Shown: in pieces, positions 1 through 7,460 of the stretch
Layout: each line of letters begins with the position of its first letter
Position numbering within the stretch: the first letter of the stretch is position 1
NCBI RefSeq assembly: GCF_001567585.1
Contig: NZ_LRQV01000016.1
Location: forward strand, 1 to 64,000
Origin: Micromonospora rosaria
Lineage (GTDB): Bacteria; Actinomycetota; Actinomycetes; Mycobacteriales; Micromonosporaceae
DNA: 64,000 bases
Direction of reading: 5' to 3'
Notes under the pieces: model-generated
What the model saw: the letters and a program-made list of their open reading frames with translations, nothing else
What the model was told of the DNA's origin: nothing
Database searches by the model: none
Made by a program: the position numbers and the translations under genes

Positions 1-146
1 ACAGCCCCGCCGCCCTGTGCCCCCGCCGCCCTGCCGCCCACGGCCGGCCCGGCGGCCCGGCCCGGCCGACGGGGACCACGGGGGCTGGCGGGCAGTGCGC
101 CCCGACCTGTGCGAGACTCCGGCGCACCATTCCTGAGGAGACGTCG

Positions 147-725
147 ATGCAGCCAGACCCCCTGCAGAGCCTGCACCAGTTCCACATCCGGCAGCGCATC
201 CGGATGATGGTCAACCAGTACGAGGTACACGCCGTGGCCCCGGACGGCAGCGAGGGCGGGCTGCTGGCGTTCGCCCAGCAGAAGCGGCTCGCCTTCAAGG
301 AGCAGGTGACCATCTACACCGACGACTCCAAGCAGCAGCCACTGCTCGGGTTCAAGGCGCGGCAGCGGCTCGACCTCGCCGCCACGTACGACGTCACCGA
401 CGCCGCCGGCAACCCGATCGGCCTGTTCCGCAAGGACTTCGCCCAGTCGCTGCTGCGGTCGACCTGGCACCTGGAGCAGCCCGGCCTGCCGGCGGTCAGC
501 GGCCAGGAGCGGAGCATGCCGGTGGCGGTGCTGCGGCGGTTCGTCGACTCGCTGTCCTGGCTGCCGTACCACTTCGACTTCGTCGCCGGGGGCCAGCCGG
601 TCTTCTCGGTGGTCAAGAAGTGGGGGCTGCGCGACCGGTACGTGGTGGAGATCCAGCACCCGCAGGTCGACCGGCGGATGGTGATCGCCATGGCGATCGC
701 GCTGGACGCCCTCCAGGGACGCTGA
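147..725 (+). CDS. LURP-one-related (scramblase-like fold) protein
   Basis: The 192-residue protein has no signal peptide or clear membrane segment. Its run of beta-strand segments, with a VTDAAGNPIG turn near residue 83, a tryptophan-rich middle (STWHLEQPG, then SLSWLPYHFDF near 130) and a final helix (VIAMAIALDALQ), fits the LURP-one-related/Tubby-like family, whose bacterial members are of unknown function. The ATG follows a good ribosome site (GAGGAGA, 6-7 nt upstream). The 146 nt before it are very GC-rich and show no other gene. The gene is convergent with the next one. The family call is moderately sure; the role is unknown. Confidence 0.7.
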   Translation: MQPDPLQSLHQFHIRQRIRMMVNQYEVHAVAPDGSEGGLLAFAQQKRLAFKEQVTIYTDDSKQQPLLGFKARQRLDLAATYDVTDAAGNPIGLFRKDFAQSLLRSTWHLEQPGLPAVSGQERSMPVAVLRRFVDSLSWLPYHFDFVAGGQPVFSVVKKWGLRDRYVVEIQHPQVDRRMVIAMAIALDALQGR

Positions 726-763
726 CCGGCCCGGCCTGGCCCGCCGCCGGCCCGGCTCCGGCC

Positions 764-797
764 GGTGGCGGGTCACCGGGGGTGGCGGGTCACCGGG
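764..797. repeat. 17-bp perfect tandem duplication
   Basis: The unit GGTGGCGGGTCACCGGG occurs twice in direct succession, with a truncated third start after it. It lies between two convergent genes. The stop codon of the minus-strand gene falls inside the second unit, so the duplication may have shifted the 3' end of that gene. Confidence 0.8.
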
Positions 798-1377
798 GGG
801 TGGCCTGCCGCCATCCGCTCGACCGGGCCGCCACCCGCTCCGCCTCGGCGCTGTCCCGGACGACGCCGAGCCAGCGCCACGAGGGGTCGTCGGGCACCGA
901 ACCGTCCTCGATCATCCGGGCGAGCGGGGGCAGGCCGGTGGGCTCCACGTGGGCCCGCAACCGGGCCCCGACCACCCCACCCCGACCCTTGGCGTCGGGA
1001 AAGACCCGCAGGTCGGCCACGTCCGACCAGGGCAACAGCCGGCCTGCCGGACCGCCGTGGGGCAGCCCGACGCCGTGCGGACAGAGCCGGGCGGCCGACC
1101 CGGCCGCCGGGCCACCGGCGGACCGCAGCCCGCCCCGGGCCACGCCACGCGACCCGCGCCGGGTCAGCGCCGGCAGCAGCAGCACCGCGACGATGACCAC
1201 GGGCCAGAGCACGGCGACCACCTTCCCGGCCGTGCCCAGCTCCCGGAAGCCGCCCCACAGCGTGGGCGCCCACAGGGCGGCCACGCCGACCACGAAGGCC
1301 AGCAGCACCAGCAGCCACCACGGTTTTCTCGGGTCGCGGTACTCGCGCAGTCCGATCACTTCGTCACAGTCGTGCAT
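790..1377 (-). CDS. Two-helix membrane protein of unknown function
   Basis: This 195-residue protein begins at the ATG reading MHDCDEVIGLREYR. Two hydrophobic segments follow at about residues 20-40 and 50-70, and then a cytoplasmic-looking domain (LLPWSDVADLRVFPDAKGRGG, later PPLARMIEDGSVPDDPSWRWLGV). This layout resembles small actinobacterial membrane proteins with a PH-like domain, but I cannot name the family. An in-frame upstream extension exists but lacks a good start context and reads as non-coding. It is convergent with the LURP-one-like gene and divergent from the YbaB-like gene. Confidence 0.6.
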   Translation of the reverse strand: MHDCDEVIGLREYRDPRKPWWLLVLLAFVVGVAALWAPTLWGGFRELGTAGKVVAVLWPVVIVAVLLLPALTRRGSRGVARGGLRSAGGPAAGSAARLCPHGVGLPHGGPAGRLLPWSDVADLRVFPDAKGRGGVVGARLRAHVEPTGLPPLARMIEDGSVPDDPSWRWLGVVRDSAEAERVAARSSGWRQATPR

Positions 1378-1553
1378 GGGCCCGCCTCCGATCCGCAGCC
1401 GACGGTAACCGATGCCCGCCCACGATGGGGACCACCCACGGTTCCCTTCCATGGGAAACCCAGCATGGACGGCCGGTGGTGACGACCCGGTACATTGGCG
1501 CGGACTCGATGACGGGCGGTCCCGGACCGTCCACACGCGGCGGGGGATGTGAC

Positions 1554-1985
1554 TTGTACCCGGACAGCTCTCACGAACTCGACCGAGCGTTGCGGATCTC
1601 GGCGGATCTCCAGCGCAAGGCGGAGGATTTCCAGTCCCGCCTGGCCGACGTGACCGGCCAGGGTGGCGACGACAGTGGCCTGGTCCAGTTGACCGTCGGC
1701 CTCGGCGGGGCGTTGACCGACGTCTACGTCGACCCCCGGGCGATGCGCTTCGCCTCGCAGGACCTGGCGGACGCCTTCCGGCAGGCCCACCAGGTGGCGA
1801 CGCAGAACCTCCAGGAGCGGATGGCGCAGGCGCAGCGCGAGGCGTTCGGTGACGAACTGCTCACCGGGCTGCTCGACGGCAGCCGGACGCCCGACTCGGT
1901 GTTCGGGGAGATGCGGCGGACCGCCGAGACCGGCATCGACGGCTCCCTGGACGAGATCGAGCGGCTGCGCCGACGCCTCGGCTGA
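1554..1985 (+). CDS. YbaB/EbfC-family nucleoid-associated protein (T7SS-type context)
   Basis: The protein is about 143 residues. The central part, with LVQLTVGLGGALTDVYVDPRA followed by a helix with FRQAHQVATQNLQERMAQAQRE, matches the YbaB/EbfC fold of small DNA-binding proteins. In actinomycetes such genes often sit beside WXG100/ESX-like genes, as here (two such candidates follow, convergent). I prefer the TTG at 1554 because GGGGGA lies 6 nt upstream; an in-frame ATG at 1509 would add 15 residues but has no ribosome site. Nucleoid binding is known for the family and inferred here. Confidence 0.7.
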   Translation: MYPDSSHELDRALRISADLQRKAEDFQSRLADVTGQGGDDSGLVQLTVGLGGALTDVYVDPRAMRFASQDLADAFRQAHQVATQNLQERMAQAQREAFGDELLTGLLDGSRTPDSVFGEMRRTAETGIDGSLDEIERLRRRLG

Positions 1986-2039
1986 TCCCTCGGCAGTCGC
2001 CACATCTCGACAGCGGCTGACCCCCGGCCCTTGCCGATT

Positions 2040-2085
2040 GTCGACGGCCGCTGAAGCTCGGCGTCGACGGCCGCTGAAACTCGGC
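2040..2085. repeat. 23-bp tandem repeat, two units
   Basis: Two head-to-tail 23-bp units starting GTCGACGGCCGCTGAA differ at one base (22/23 identical). A degenerate third (TCGACAGCGGCTGA) lies 30 nt upstream. The repeat is in the gap between convergent genes and just before the hairpin at 2109. Confidence 0.75.
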
Positions 2086-2108
2086 GGCTGCTGGTTGTCG
2101 GCGGCGGA

Positions 2109-2141
2109 CGGTGGAGCCGGGCGGGTCGCCCGGCTCCACCG
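2109..2141. terminator. Bidirectional hairpin between convergent genes
   Basis: A perfect 15-bp stem (CGGTGGAGCCGGGCG with its complement) closes a 3-nt loop. It sits immediately downstream of both the YbaB-like gene and the minus-strand gene ending at 2146. There is no U-tract, as is usual for high-GC actinomycete hairpins. Confidence 0.75.
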
Positions 2142-2145
2142 CACG

Positions 2146-2877
2146 TCAGTTGCCGGGCTCGTCGGGCGCGTTGGCCTCGTCGTAGCTGACCGGCTCCTCC
2201 TTCTTTGGGGAGATGAACTGGTTGGGCGCGCTCCAGGTGATCTCCACCTGCTCCAGTTTCGCGCTCTTGTCGTCGATGTTGAGCACCATCGGACCGCCCA
2301 CCATGCCGAGCAGCGCGGCGCCCGCGAAGGTGCCGAACGCCGCGTTCGCGGTGGCCAGCTTGGTCAGCCACGTCTGGAGCACGGTGGCCAGCCCGTTCAC
2401 GATGCTCTCGGCAGAGATCCGGATGGCGGGGCCGGCCGGCGTGAACTGCGCGGCGAGCACCATGACGGCGAGCGCCAGGGTGAGCGCGGCGACCACGGCG
2501 GCGTACGCCCAGAACAAGGCGTACGCGCCGGCCACCGCGACCATGCCCCCGCCGACCAGCCCGGCGCTGGCCTGCACGTTGGCGAGTTCCTTGCCGATCT
2601 CCTTGAGCTTGTTCTCCAGGGCGTCGAAGTCGTCGGCCGTCCAGCCCTCCTTGGCCTTGTCCATCGCGTCGTCCAGCTTGGCCTGGATCTGCGACAACTC
2701 GGTGCCCACCTCGGTCGACCAGGTCACCCCGGCCCGGAACATCGCCGGTACGTCGGCGACCGCCACGCTGAGGATGAGCGCCAGGCGGATGCCGTTGACC
2801 AGGGTGAAGGAGGCGGCCCGCGCCTCGCCGACGGCCAGCGTCATGGCGGCGACGGCCGCCGGGTTCGGTGAAGTCAT
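2146..2877 (-). CDS. Membrane protein with ESX-substrate-like N-terminal half
   Basis: The 243-residue protein has an alpha-helical first half with GTELSQIQAKLDDAMDKA, a turn reading EGWTADDFDALE near residues 82-92, and more helix. This is a WXG-like helix-turn-helix, although the turn is W-T-A rather than W-x-G. Hydrophobic segments follow at about residues 108-150 and 190-205, then a soluble tail (LEQVEITWSAPNQF, polar end). It is followed on the same strand by upstream gene 2897-3208 with 19 nt between. I infer a type VII secretion-related membrane protein or toxin-like substrate; no enzymatic motif is visible. Confidence 0.55.
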   Translation of the reverse strand: MTSPNPAAVAAMTLAVGEARAASFTLVNGIRLALILSVAVADVPAMFRAGVTWSTEVGTELSQIQAKLDDAMDKAKEGWTADDFDALENKLKEIGKELANVQASAGLVGGGMVAVAGAYALFWAYAAVVAALTLALAVMVLAAQFTPAGPAIRISAESIVNGLATVLQTWLTKLATANAAFGTFAGAALLGMVGGPMVLNIDDKSAKLEQVEITWSAPNQFISPKKEEPVSYDEANAPDEPGN

Positions 2878-2896
2878 CTGTCGGTCCCCCGGTCCG

Positions 2897-3208
2897 TCAC
2901 GTGTCGCCGTAGCGGACGGTGTTGTTGAGTTCGGCCTCCTGCCACGCGGGCGCGACCCGGGTCCGCAGGATGACCGCCACGTCGGTCATGGTCTCGGAGT
3001 ACGTGTCGAGGAAGCCCGTGAAGTCGTCGATGATCCCGTTGTAGGCGATCTGGAGGGGGATCCCCGCCAGCCCGAAGCCGGGAAAACCGTCGACCCGGCA
3101 CTCCTCGATCTTCCGCTTCGCCGTGGTGACCTGTTCTTTGACGTCCTTGTCGAGGTCACCGGCCAGCCCGGTGATCGCCTCGGATGTGACGTGTCGCTGG
3201 ATACCCAC
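2897..3208 (-). CDS. Small helical protein, possible WXG100-like partner
   Basis: The 103-residue protein is predicted mostly helical, with a turn around VDGFPGFGLAGIPLQ at residues 39-53 and a tryptophan near the end (APAWQEAELNNTVRYGDT). Its size and its pairing with the 243-residue neighbour suggest an ESX-type helical hairpin, but the canonical W-x-G is absent. It is first in a two-gene unit. Function unknown; the ESX link is inference from size, helicity and the nearby YbaB-like gene. Confidence 0.55.
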   Translation of the reverse strand: MGIQRHVTSEAITGLAGDLDKDVKEQVTTAKRKIEECRVDGFPGFGLAGIPLQIAYNGIIDDFTGFLDTYSETMTDVAVILRTRVAPAWQEAELNNTVRYGDT

Positions 3209-3280
3209 GCCTTGTCGTCCTCCCCGCAGTTCGATGACGATGACCGAGGTGAGCGTAGCGACCGCCCGCCCCGCCGGCGG

Positions 3281-3679
3281 TCAGGAGCGCACCGGCCCGG
3301 CGCGGGCGGTCACCACGGCGATCCGGGTCAGGCCGGGCAACGGGCTGACGCCCACCTGCACGGTCACCTGGACGTCCAGCCCGTCGACCCGGCAGGCGGT
3401 CAGCCGTCCGCCGTTCGCGGCGGCGACGCTCTCGGCCCACCGGCACGCGTCCGAGGGGCCCTGGGCCACGGCACCGGCACCCGCCAGCGCACCGAAGTCC
3501 GCCGCCACGCCGGCCCGCTGCCGGGCCACCCCGGCCGCACCGACGGCCGCACCGAACGTTCCGAACAGGACGAACACCAGCCCCACCGCCAGCAGGCAGA
3601 CGCTGGCACCACCCCGTTCACCACAGCAGGCCAGCGCGGTGACCGGCCCGGTGGGGGCGGGCCCAGGGGCCCCGGTCAC
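3281..3679 (-). CDS. TadE-like pseudopilin (Rv3655c/Rv3656c-region type)
   Basis: The 132-residue protein opens with a short basic segment ending GERGGASV, then a single hydrophobic helix (CLLAVGLVFVLFGTFGAAVGAAG), then a small extracellular domain with two cysteines (SDACRW and LTACRVDG). This is the layout of the TadE-like protein found last in actinobacterial tad operons. It overlaps the previous TadE gene by 4 nt and is the final gene of the operon. It would be a minor pilin of the Flp pilus exposed outside the membrane. Confidence 0.7.
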   Translation of the reverse strand: MTGAPGPAPTGPVTALACCGERGGASVCLLAVGLVFVLFGTFGAAVGAAGVARQRAGVAADFGALAGAGAVAQGPSDACRWAESVAAANGGRLTACRVDGLDVQVTVQVGVSPLPGLTRIAVVTARAGPVRS

Positions 3680-4044
3680 GGGCCGGCCTCCGGTACGCCC
3701 GGTTCCACCGCAGCGACCACGGTGGCCGTCACAGTGAGCCGGGGCAGCCGGGCGCCGAGCGTCCGTACCGGCGCGCGTACCGTCGCGGTGACCTGATCGC
3801 CCTCGACGCTGACGGCGATGTCGGCGTCGACGGGTGCGGTCCGGGCACCGGCCTGCGGCCCGTCCGCGCCCCGGGAGGCGGCCAGCGCCGCCTCCCGGGC
3901 CGCGCCGAGGCTGGCCGCCTTCGTGGTCACCGCGTCGACGGCGGTGAGCCCAGCCAGGAGCAGCAGCAGGAGCGCCGGCAGGCCGGCCGCCAGTTCGGCG
4001 GTGAACGAGCCCCGGTCGTCCCCGGCCAACCGGCGCCGGATCAC
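3676..4044 (-). CDS. TadE-family minor pilin
   Basis: The 122-residue protein has the TadE signature: a short N-terminus with DDRGSFTAELA, a hydrophobic helix (PALLLLLLAGLTAVDAV), and an extracellular domain. RGSFTAE matches the usual G-x-x-x-x-E processing site region of pseudopilins. It overlaps both neighbours by 4 nt (ATGA type), so it is translationally coupled in the tad operon. It is likely a minor subunit or priming protein of the Flp pilus. Confidence 0.75.
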   Translation of the reverse strand: MIRRRLAGDDRGSFTAELAAGLPALLLLLLAGLTAVDAVTTKAASLGAAREAALAASRGADGPQAGARTAPVDADIAVSVEGDQVTATVRAPVRTLGARLPRLTVTATVVAAVEPGVPEAGP

Positions 4045-4208
4045 TGCAGGGCCCGGTCGATCACCCCGGTCAGCGCGGTCTGCACGCTGTCGGAGGTGAG
4101 CACCTTGAGCAGGAGCCCGGCGAAGGCCACGGCGGCCAGCGTGCCCACCGCGTACTCGGCGGTGTTCATCCCAGCGTCGCCGCGCAGGCGGGTGAAGAGC
4201 TTGCGCAC
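4041..4208 (-). CDS. Flp-like pilin (DUF4244 family)
   Basis: The 55-residue protein starts at a GTG with GAGGGG upstream. It reads as a basic leader ending GDAG, then MNTAEYAVGTLAAVAFAGLLLKVL. The G/M junction with glutamate five residues on is the class III prepilin cleavage motif seen in Flp pilins. This would be the major pilin assembled by the TadABC machinery encoded just upstream. No prepilin peptidase (TadV/CpaA) gene is in this window. A longer upstream ATG at 4304 would overlap tadC and is rejected. Confidence 0.75.
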   Translation of the reverse strand: MRKLFTRLRGDAGMNTAEYAVGTLAAVAFAGLLLKVLTSDSVQTALTGVIDRALQ

Positions 4209-4231
4209 GTCTTTCCCCTCTCGAAACGGTT

Positions 4232-5020
4232 TCAGAGCACGTCGCCGAGAACGGCGACGATCACCGGCACCAGACCGGCGAGAATGAAGGCCGGCAGGAA
4301 GCACAGCCCCAGCGGCAGCACGATCAGGACCCCCGCCCGGCGGGCCGACTCCTCCATGGCGGTGGACCGGTCGGCGCGCAGGTCGTCGGCGAGCCGGGTC
4401 AACGCACCGGTCAGGGCCGCGCCGCTGCTCGACGAGCGCAGGGCCGCCGACACCAGCCGGTCCGCCCCGGACACCGGGGTCAGGTATGCCCAGGCCTCGT
4501 CGGGCTCGCCACCGAGGGTCAGCGTCCGGCCGACCCGGCCGAGCCGGTCACCGAGCGGGCCGCCGAGCGCCTCGGCGACGGCCAGGACGGACCGGTCGAC
4601 CGGTGCGCCCGCCCGCATCGCCGCCGCCAGCAGATCCGCCGCGAGGGGCAGGTCGGCGACTTCGCGAAGCCGCCGTTCGCGGGCGGCCGGCGTCTCGATC
4701 CGGCGGAGCAGCCGGTCGAGCAGTACCGCCGTGGGCAGCGCGCCGACCGGCCCGAGCCAGCCGCCGACGAGCACCGCCACGGCCAGCCCGCCGAGGCCCG
4801 CCGCCAGACGGATCCGGTCGGGTGGCCAGTGGACGGCACGGGTACCGCCGTCCGGGGCGATGTCAGGCGGCTCCGGGCGGCCCGGTTGCGGCACCGGGCT
4901 GCCGGCCGGCGGGTGTCGGAGACGCCGCAGGCGGCGCAGCGGACGCCGCGAGACGCCGACCGCCGCCACGAGTCCGGCCAGCACGGCGAGACCGCCGACG
5001 AGCAGCGTCGCCCGGGACAT
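4232..5020 (-). CDS. tadC: Type II secretion F domain protein, TadC-like
   Basis: The 262-residue inner-membrane platform protein has an N-terminal membrane helix, an Arg/Pro-rich linker, two hydrophobic segments near residues 70-95, a cytoplasmic T2SS-F domain (REVADLPLAADLLAAAMRAGAPVDRSV... near 115-215) and a C-terminal hydrophobic pair (VLIVLPLGLCFLPAFILAGLVPVIVAVLG). The start overlaps the tadB stop as ATGA. TadB and TadC together form the platform on which the ATPase TadA acts. Confidence 0.8.
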   Translation of the reverse strand: MSRATLLVGGLAVLAGLVAAVGVSRRPLRRLRRLRHPPAGSPVPQPGRPEPPDIAPDGGTRAVHWPPDRIRLAAGLGGLAVAVLVGGWLGPVGALPTAVLLDRLLRRIETPAARERRLREVADLPLAADLLAAAMRAGAPVDRSVLAVAEALGGPLGDRLGRVGRTLTLGGEPDEAWAYLTPVSGADRLVSAALRSSSSGAALTGALTRLADDLRADRSTAMEESARRAGVLIVLPLGLCFLPAFILAGLVPVIVAVLGDVL

Positions 5021-6258
5021 CACGCGGCCCGGCCCGGCATCGCGGTGAGCTTGTCCGCCCAGATCAGCCCGATGGCCTGGAGGGCGACGGTAAGGAGGGT
5101 GCAGGCGGCGCCGACCGGGGTGTGCAGCAGGATCGCGACCGGGTCGACGCCGATCCCGTACCCCAGCCCGATCCCGCCGAGCGGTAGCGCGGCGAGCAGC
5201 CACGCGGTGGCCCGGGCGCCGGCCGCCTGCGCCGCCGCAGCGGCCAGCCCCCGGTCGCCGAGCCGGGTGTCCGCCTCGATGCGTTCCAGCAACTCGGCCA
5301 GGGGCGCGCCGGTCCGTTCGGCGAGGTGCACGGCGGCGGTGGTCAACCGGTCCACCCGGTCGGCGTCGCCGCCCGCGGCCCCAGTGGCATCGGGCAGCGA
5401 GGCCACCGGTGCCGGGAGGCCGGCCCGCAGGTCCGCCGCGAGGCCGCAGAGCTGGTCCAGCCGACGCCGGCGGGCCCGATCGGCCTGCCGGGCGGCCCGC
5501 CGTCGCACCAGGGCACGGGCCCCCAGCAAGCCGTACCCGGCGAGGGCCACCGCCGCGACGGGACCGGCCAGCGCACCGCCGACCACCGCACCGGTGAGCC
5601 CGGTCAGCAGCAGCGTCCGCCTCGGTGAGCCGGCGAGCGTGGCGCCCCACCGACCCGCCCACGCCGCCCAGCCGGTGCCGCTGGACGGCTGCGGCTGGCC
5701 CGACCGGCTGTCCGCCCTCGCCCGCCCGGCACCGGCGGGCCACTGAGGGCGACCCGTCGGGGGCGCTCCGATCGGCACGTCGTCGCCAGGCGGCCGGCGC
5801 CCGGCGACGTTGCCCGGCTCCGCTGCCGACGGACCGCCCCGGAGCAGACCGACCACCGGCGGTCGACCGTCGGTACGCGGACGACGCGGGTCGTGCCGAC
5901 CGGGTGGCCGGACCGGCCCGGCACCGCCATGCGGCCGAGCCGGCCCGGCGGCAGCGGTCGACCGGGCGGACGCGGGAGTACCGGTGACTCCAGCGGGGTC
6001 CGGCCGGGCCGGGGCGGGAGGATCGAGGTGGGTGTCGGGGATCCGACGCAGCTCGGCGACCCAGTTCACGAGTGGATCGGGGACGTTGTCCCGGCGGGCC
6101 CACCGGACCAGGCGGCCCACCCGACGCGCCGCCGGACGACGGGCCGGGTCGACCGACGGGTGGCCGGCGCGGCGGCCGGACCAGGCCAGGCGTACGGGCC
6201 ACGTCAGCAGGACGGCCGCCAGGACGGTACCGGCGACGAGCCAGACCGGAATGGTCAT
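5020..6258 (-). CDS. tadB: Type II secretion F domain protein, TadB-like
   Basis: The 412-residue protein starts MTIPVWLVAGTVLAAVLLTWPVRLAW, a membrane helix. A long Pro/Arg/Gly-rich linker fills residues 50-190, unusually long for TadB. Two hydrophobic segments (LLLTGLTGAVVGGALAG near 220), the F domain (LCGLAADLRAGLPAPVASL...) and a C-terminal helix pair follow. It overlaps tadA and tadC by 4 nt each. Role: membrane platform of Flp pilus assembly. Confidence 0.78.
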   Translation of the reverse strand: MTIPVWLVAGTVLAAVLLTWPVRLAWSGRRAGHPSVDPARRPAARRVGRLVRWARRDNVPDPLVNWVAELRRIPDTHLDPPAPARPDPAGVTGTPASARSTAAAGPARPHGGAGPVRPPGRHDPRRPRTDGRPPVVGLLRGGPSAAEPGNVAGRRPPGDDVPIGAPPTGRPQWPAGAGRARADSRSGQPQPSSGTGWAAWAGRWGATLAGSPRRTLLLTGLTGAVVGGALAGPVAAVALAGYGLLGARALVRRRAARQADRARRRRLDQLCGLAADLRAGLPAPVASLPDATGAAGGDADRVDRLTTAAVHLAERTGAPLAELLERIEADTRLGDRGLAAAAAQAAGARATAWLLAALPLGGIGLGYGIGVDPVAILLHTPVGAACTLLTVALQAIGLIWADKLTAMPGRAA

Positions 6259-7460
6259 GCGGCACCCGACCGACCCGCCGGACCCAGCGCCGGGGGCACC
6301 GGCACCTCGCGGGCCCGTAGCAACGCGGCCAGGGTGCCGGCGGCCGGACCGGGGCCCTGCCCTCGGGTCCACGCCGGAACGGCGACGACCAGCCGGTCCG
6401 GCCCCTGCGGCAGCAGCAGGCAGACCGACTCCAGCAGCCGCCCTCGGGCGCCGCGACGGACCTGGAGCAGCACCTGCAACGCGGCGGCCACCTGGGCGTG
6501 CAGCGCCGCCCGGGGCAGCCCGCCCAGCAGCCCGAGCGCCTCCAGCCGGGCCGGCACGTCGGCCGGCGCGTTGGCGTGCAGGGTGCCCGCGCCGCCGTCG
6601 TGGCCGGTGTTCAGAGCGGCGAGCAGGTCGACCACCTCGGCACCCCGGCACTCCCCCACCACGAGCCGGTCCGGTCGCATCCGCAGGGCCTGCCGGACCA
6701 GGTCGTTGAGCCCGACCGCGCCGGAGCCCTCCACGTTGGAGGTGCGCGCCTGGAGCCCCACCACGTGCGGGTGCACCGGGTACAGCTCCGCCGCGTCCTC
6801 CACCAGCACGATCCGCTCGGTCGGCGGCACCAGGCCGAGCAGGGTGTTGAGCAAGGTCGTCTTGCCCGAACCGGTGCCACCGGTGACCAGGTAGGCGAGT
6901 CGGGCGGCCACCACGGCGGCGAGCACCGGCCCCACCGGGGCGGGGACCGTCCCCTGCCGGACCAACTCGTCGAGGGTGAACGGCCGTTGCCGGAAGGTCC
7001 GCAGCGACAGGTACGGTCCGTCGGTCGCCACCGGCGGCAGGACCGCGTGCAGCCGGGTGCCGTCGGGCAGCCGGGCGTCCGCGTACGGGACGCCGTCGTC
7101 CAGCCGCCGGCCCGCGCCGGCCGCGAGCCGCTGCGCCAGCCGGCGTACGTCGTCGACGGTGCCCATCGGCACGGCCACCTGGTGCAGGCCCCGGCCCCGG
7201 TCGACCCACACCCGGGTTCCGTTGACGAGTACGTCGGTGACCTCGGCGTCGAGGAGCAGCGGAGCGAGCGGGCCGGCGCCCACCAGGTCGTCGTGCACCC
7301 GGTCGGCCATCCGGAGCACCGCCGTGTCGCCGAGGACGGCGGCGGTGGGCTCGGCGCGTACCGCGGAGACGATCGCGGCGGCGGTGACCGGGGTGGCCTC
7401 GGCGGCGAACCGTTGCCGGACCCGCGCGGAGAGCGCCCGGGGGTCGGCCGGGCCGCTCAT
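6255..7460 (-). CDS. tadA: Flp pilus assembly ATPase TadA/CpaF
   Basis: The 401-residue protein is a secretion ATPase of the TadA/VirB11 family that would power pilus assembly from the cytoplasm. Visible motifs are Walker A GGTGSGKTT at 194-202, the Asp box region after ERIVLVEDAAEL (216-226), Walker B RLVVGE at 265-270 and the His box GTLHAN at 292-297. The N-terminal domain is short. Stop and start codons overlap the neighbours by ATGA, so it is coupled to ssd before it and tadB after it. Confidence 0.92.
   Translation of the reverse strand: MSGPADPRALSARVRQRFAAEATPVTAAAIVSAVRAEPTAAVLGDTAVLRMADRVHDDLVGAGPLAPLLLDAEVTDVLVNGTRVWVDRGRGLHQVAVPMGTVDDVRRLAQRLAAGAGRRLDDGVPYADARLPDGTRLHAVLPPVATDGPYLSLRTFRQRPFTLDELVRQGTVPAPVGPVLAAVVAARLAYLVTGGTGSGKTTLLNTLLGLVPPTERIVLVEDAAELYPVHPHVVGLQARTSNVEGSGAVGLNDLVRQALRMRPDRLVVGECRGAEVVDLLAALNTGHDGGAGTLHANAPADVPARLEALGLLGGLPRAALHAQVAAALQVLLQVRRGARGRLLESVCLLLPQGPDRLVVAVPAWTRGQGPGPAAGTLAALLRAREVPVPPALGPAGRSGAA

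Noticed and set aside
620-1408. 262-codon plus-strand frame opposite the two-helix membrane protein
   Set aside because: Low-complexity Pro/Arg/Ser translation; the minus strand has membrane helices and a sensible start.
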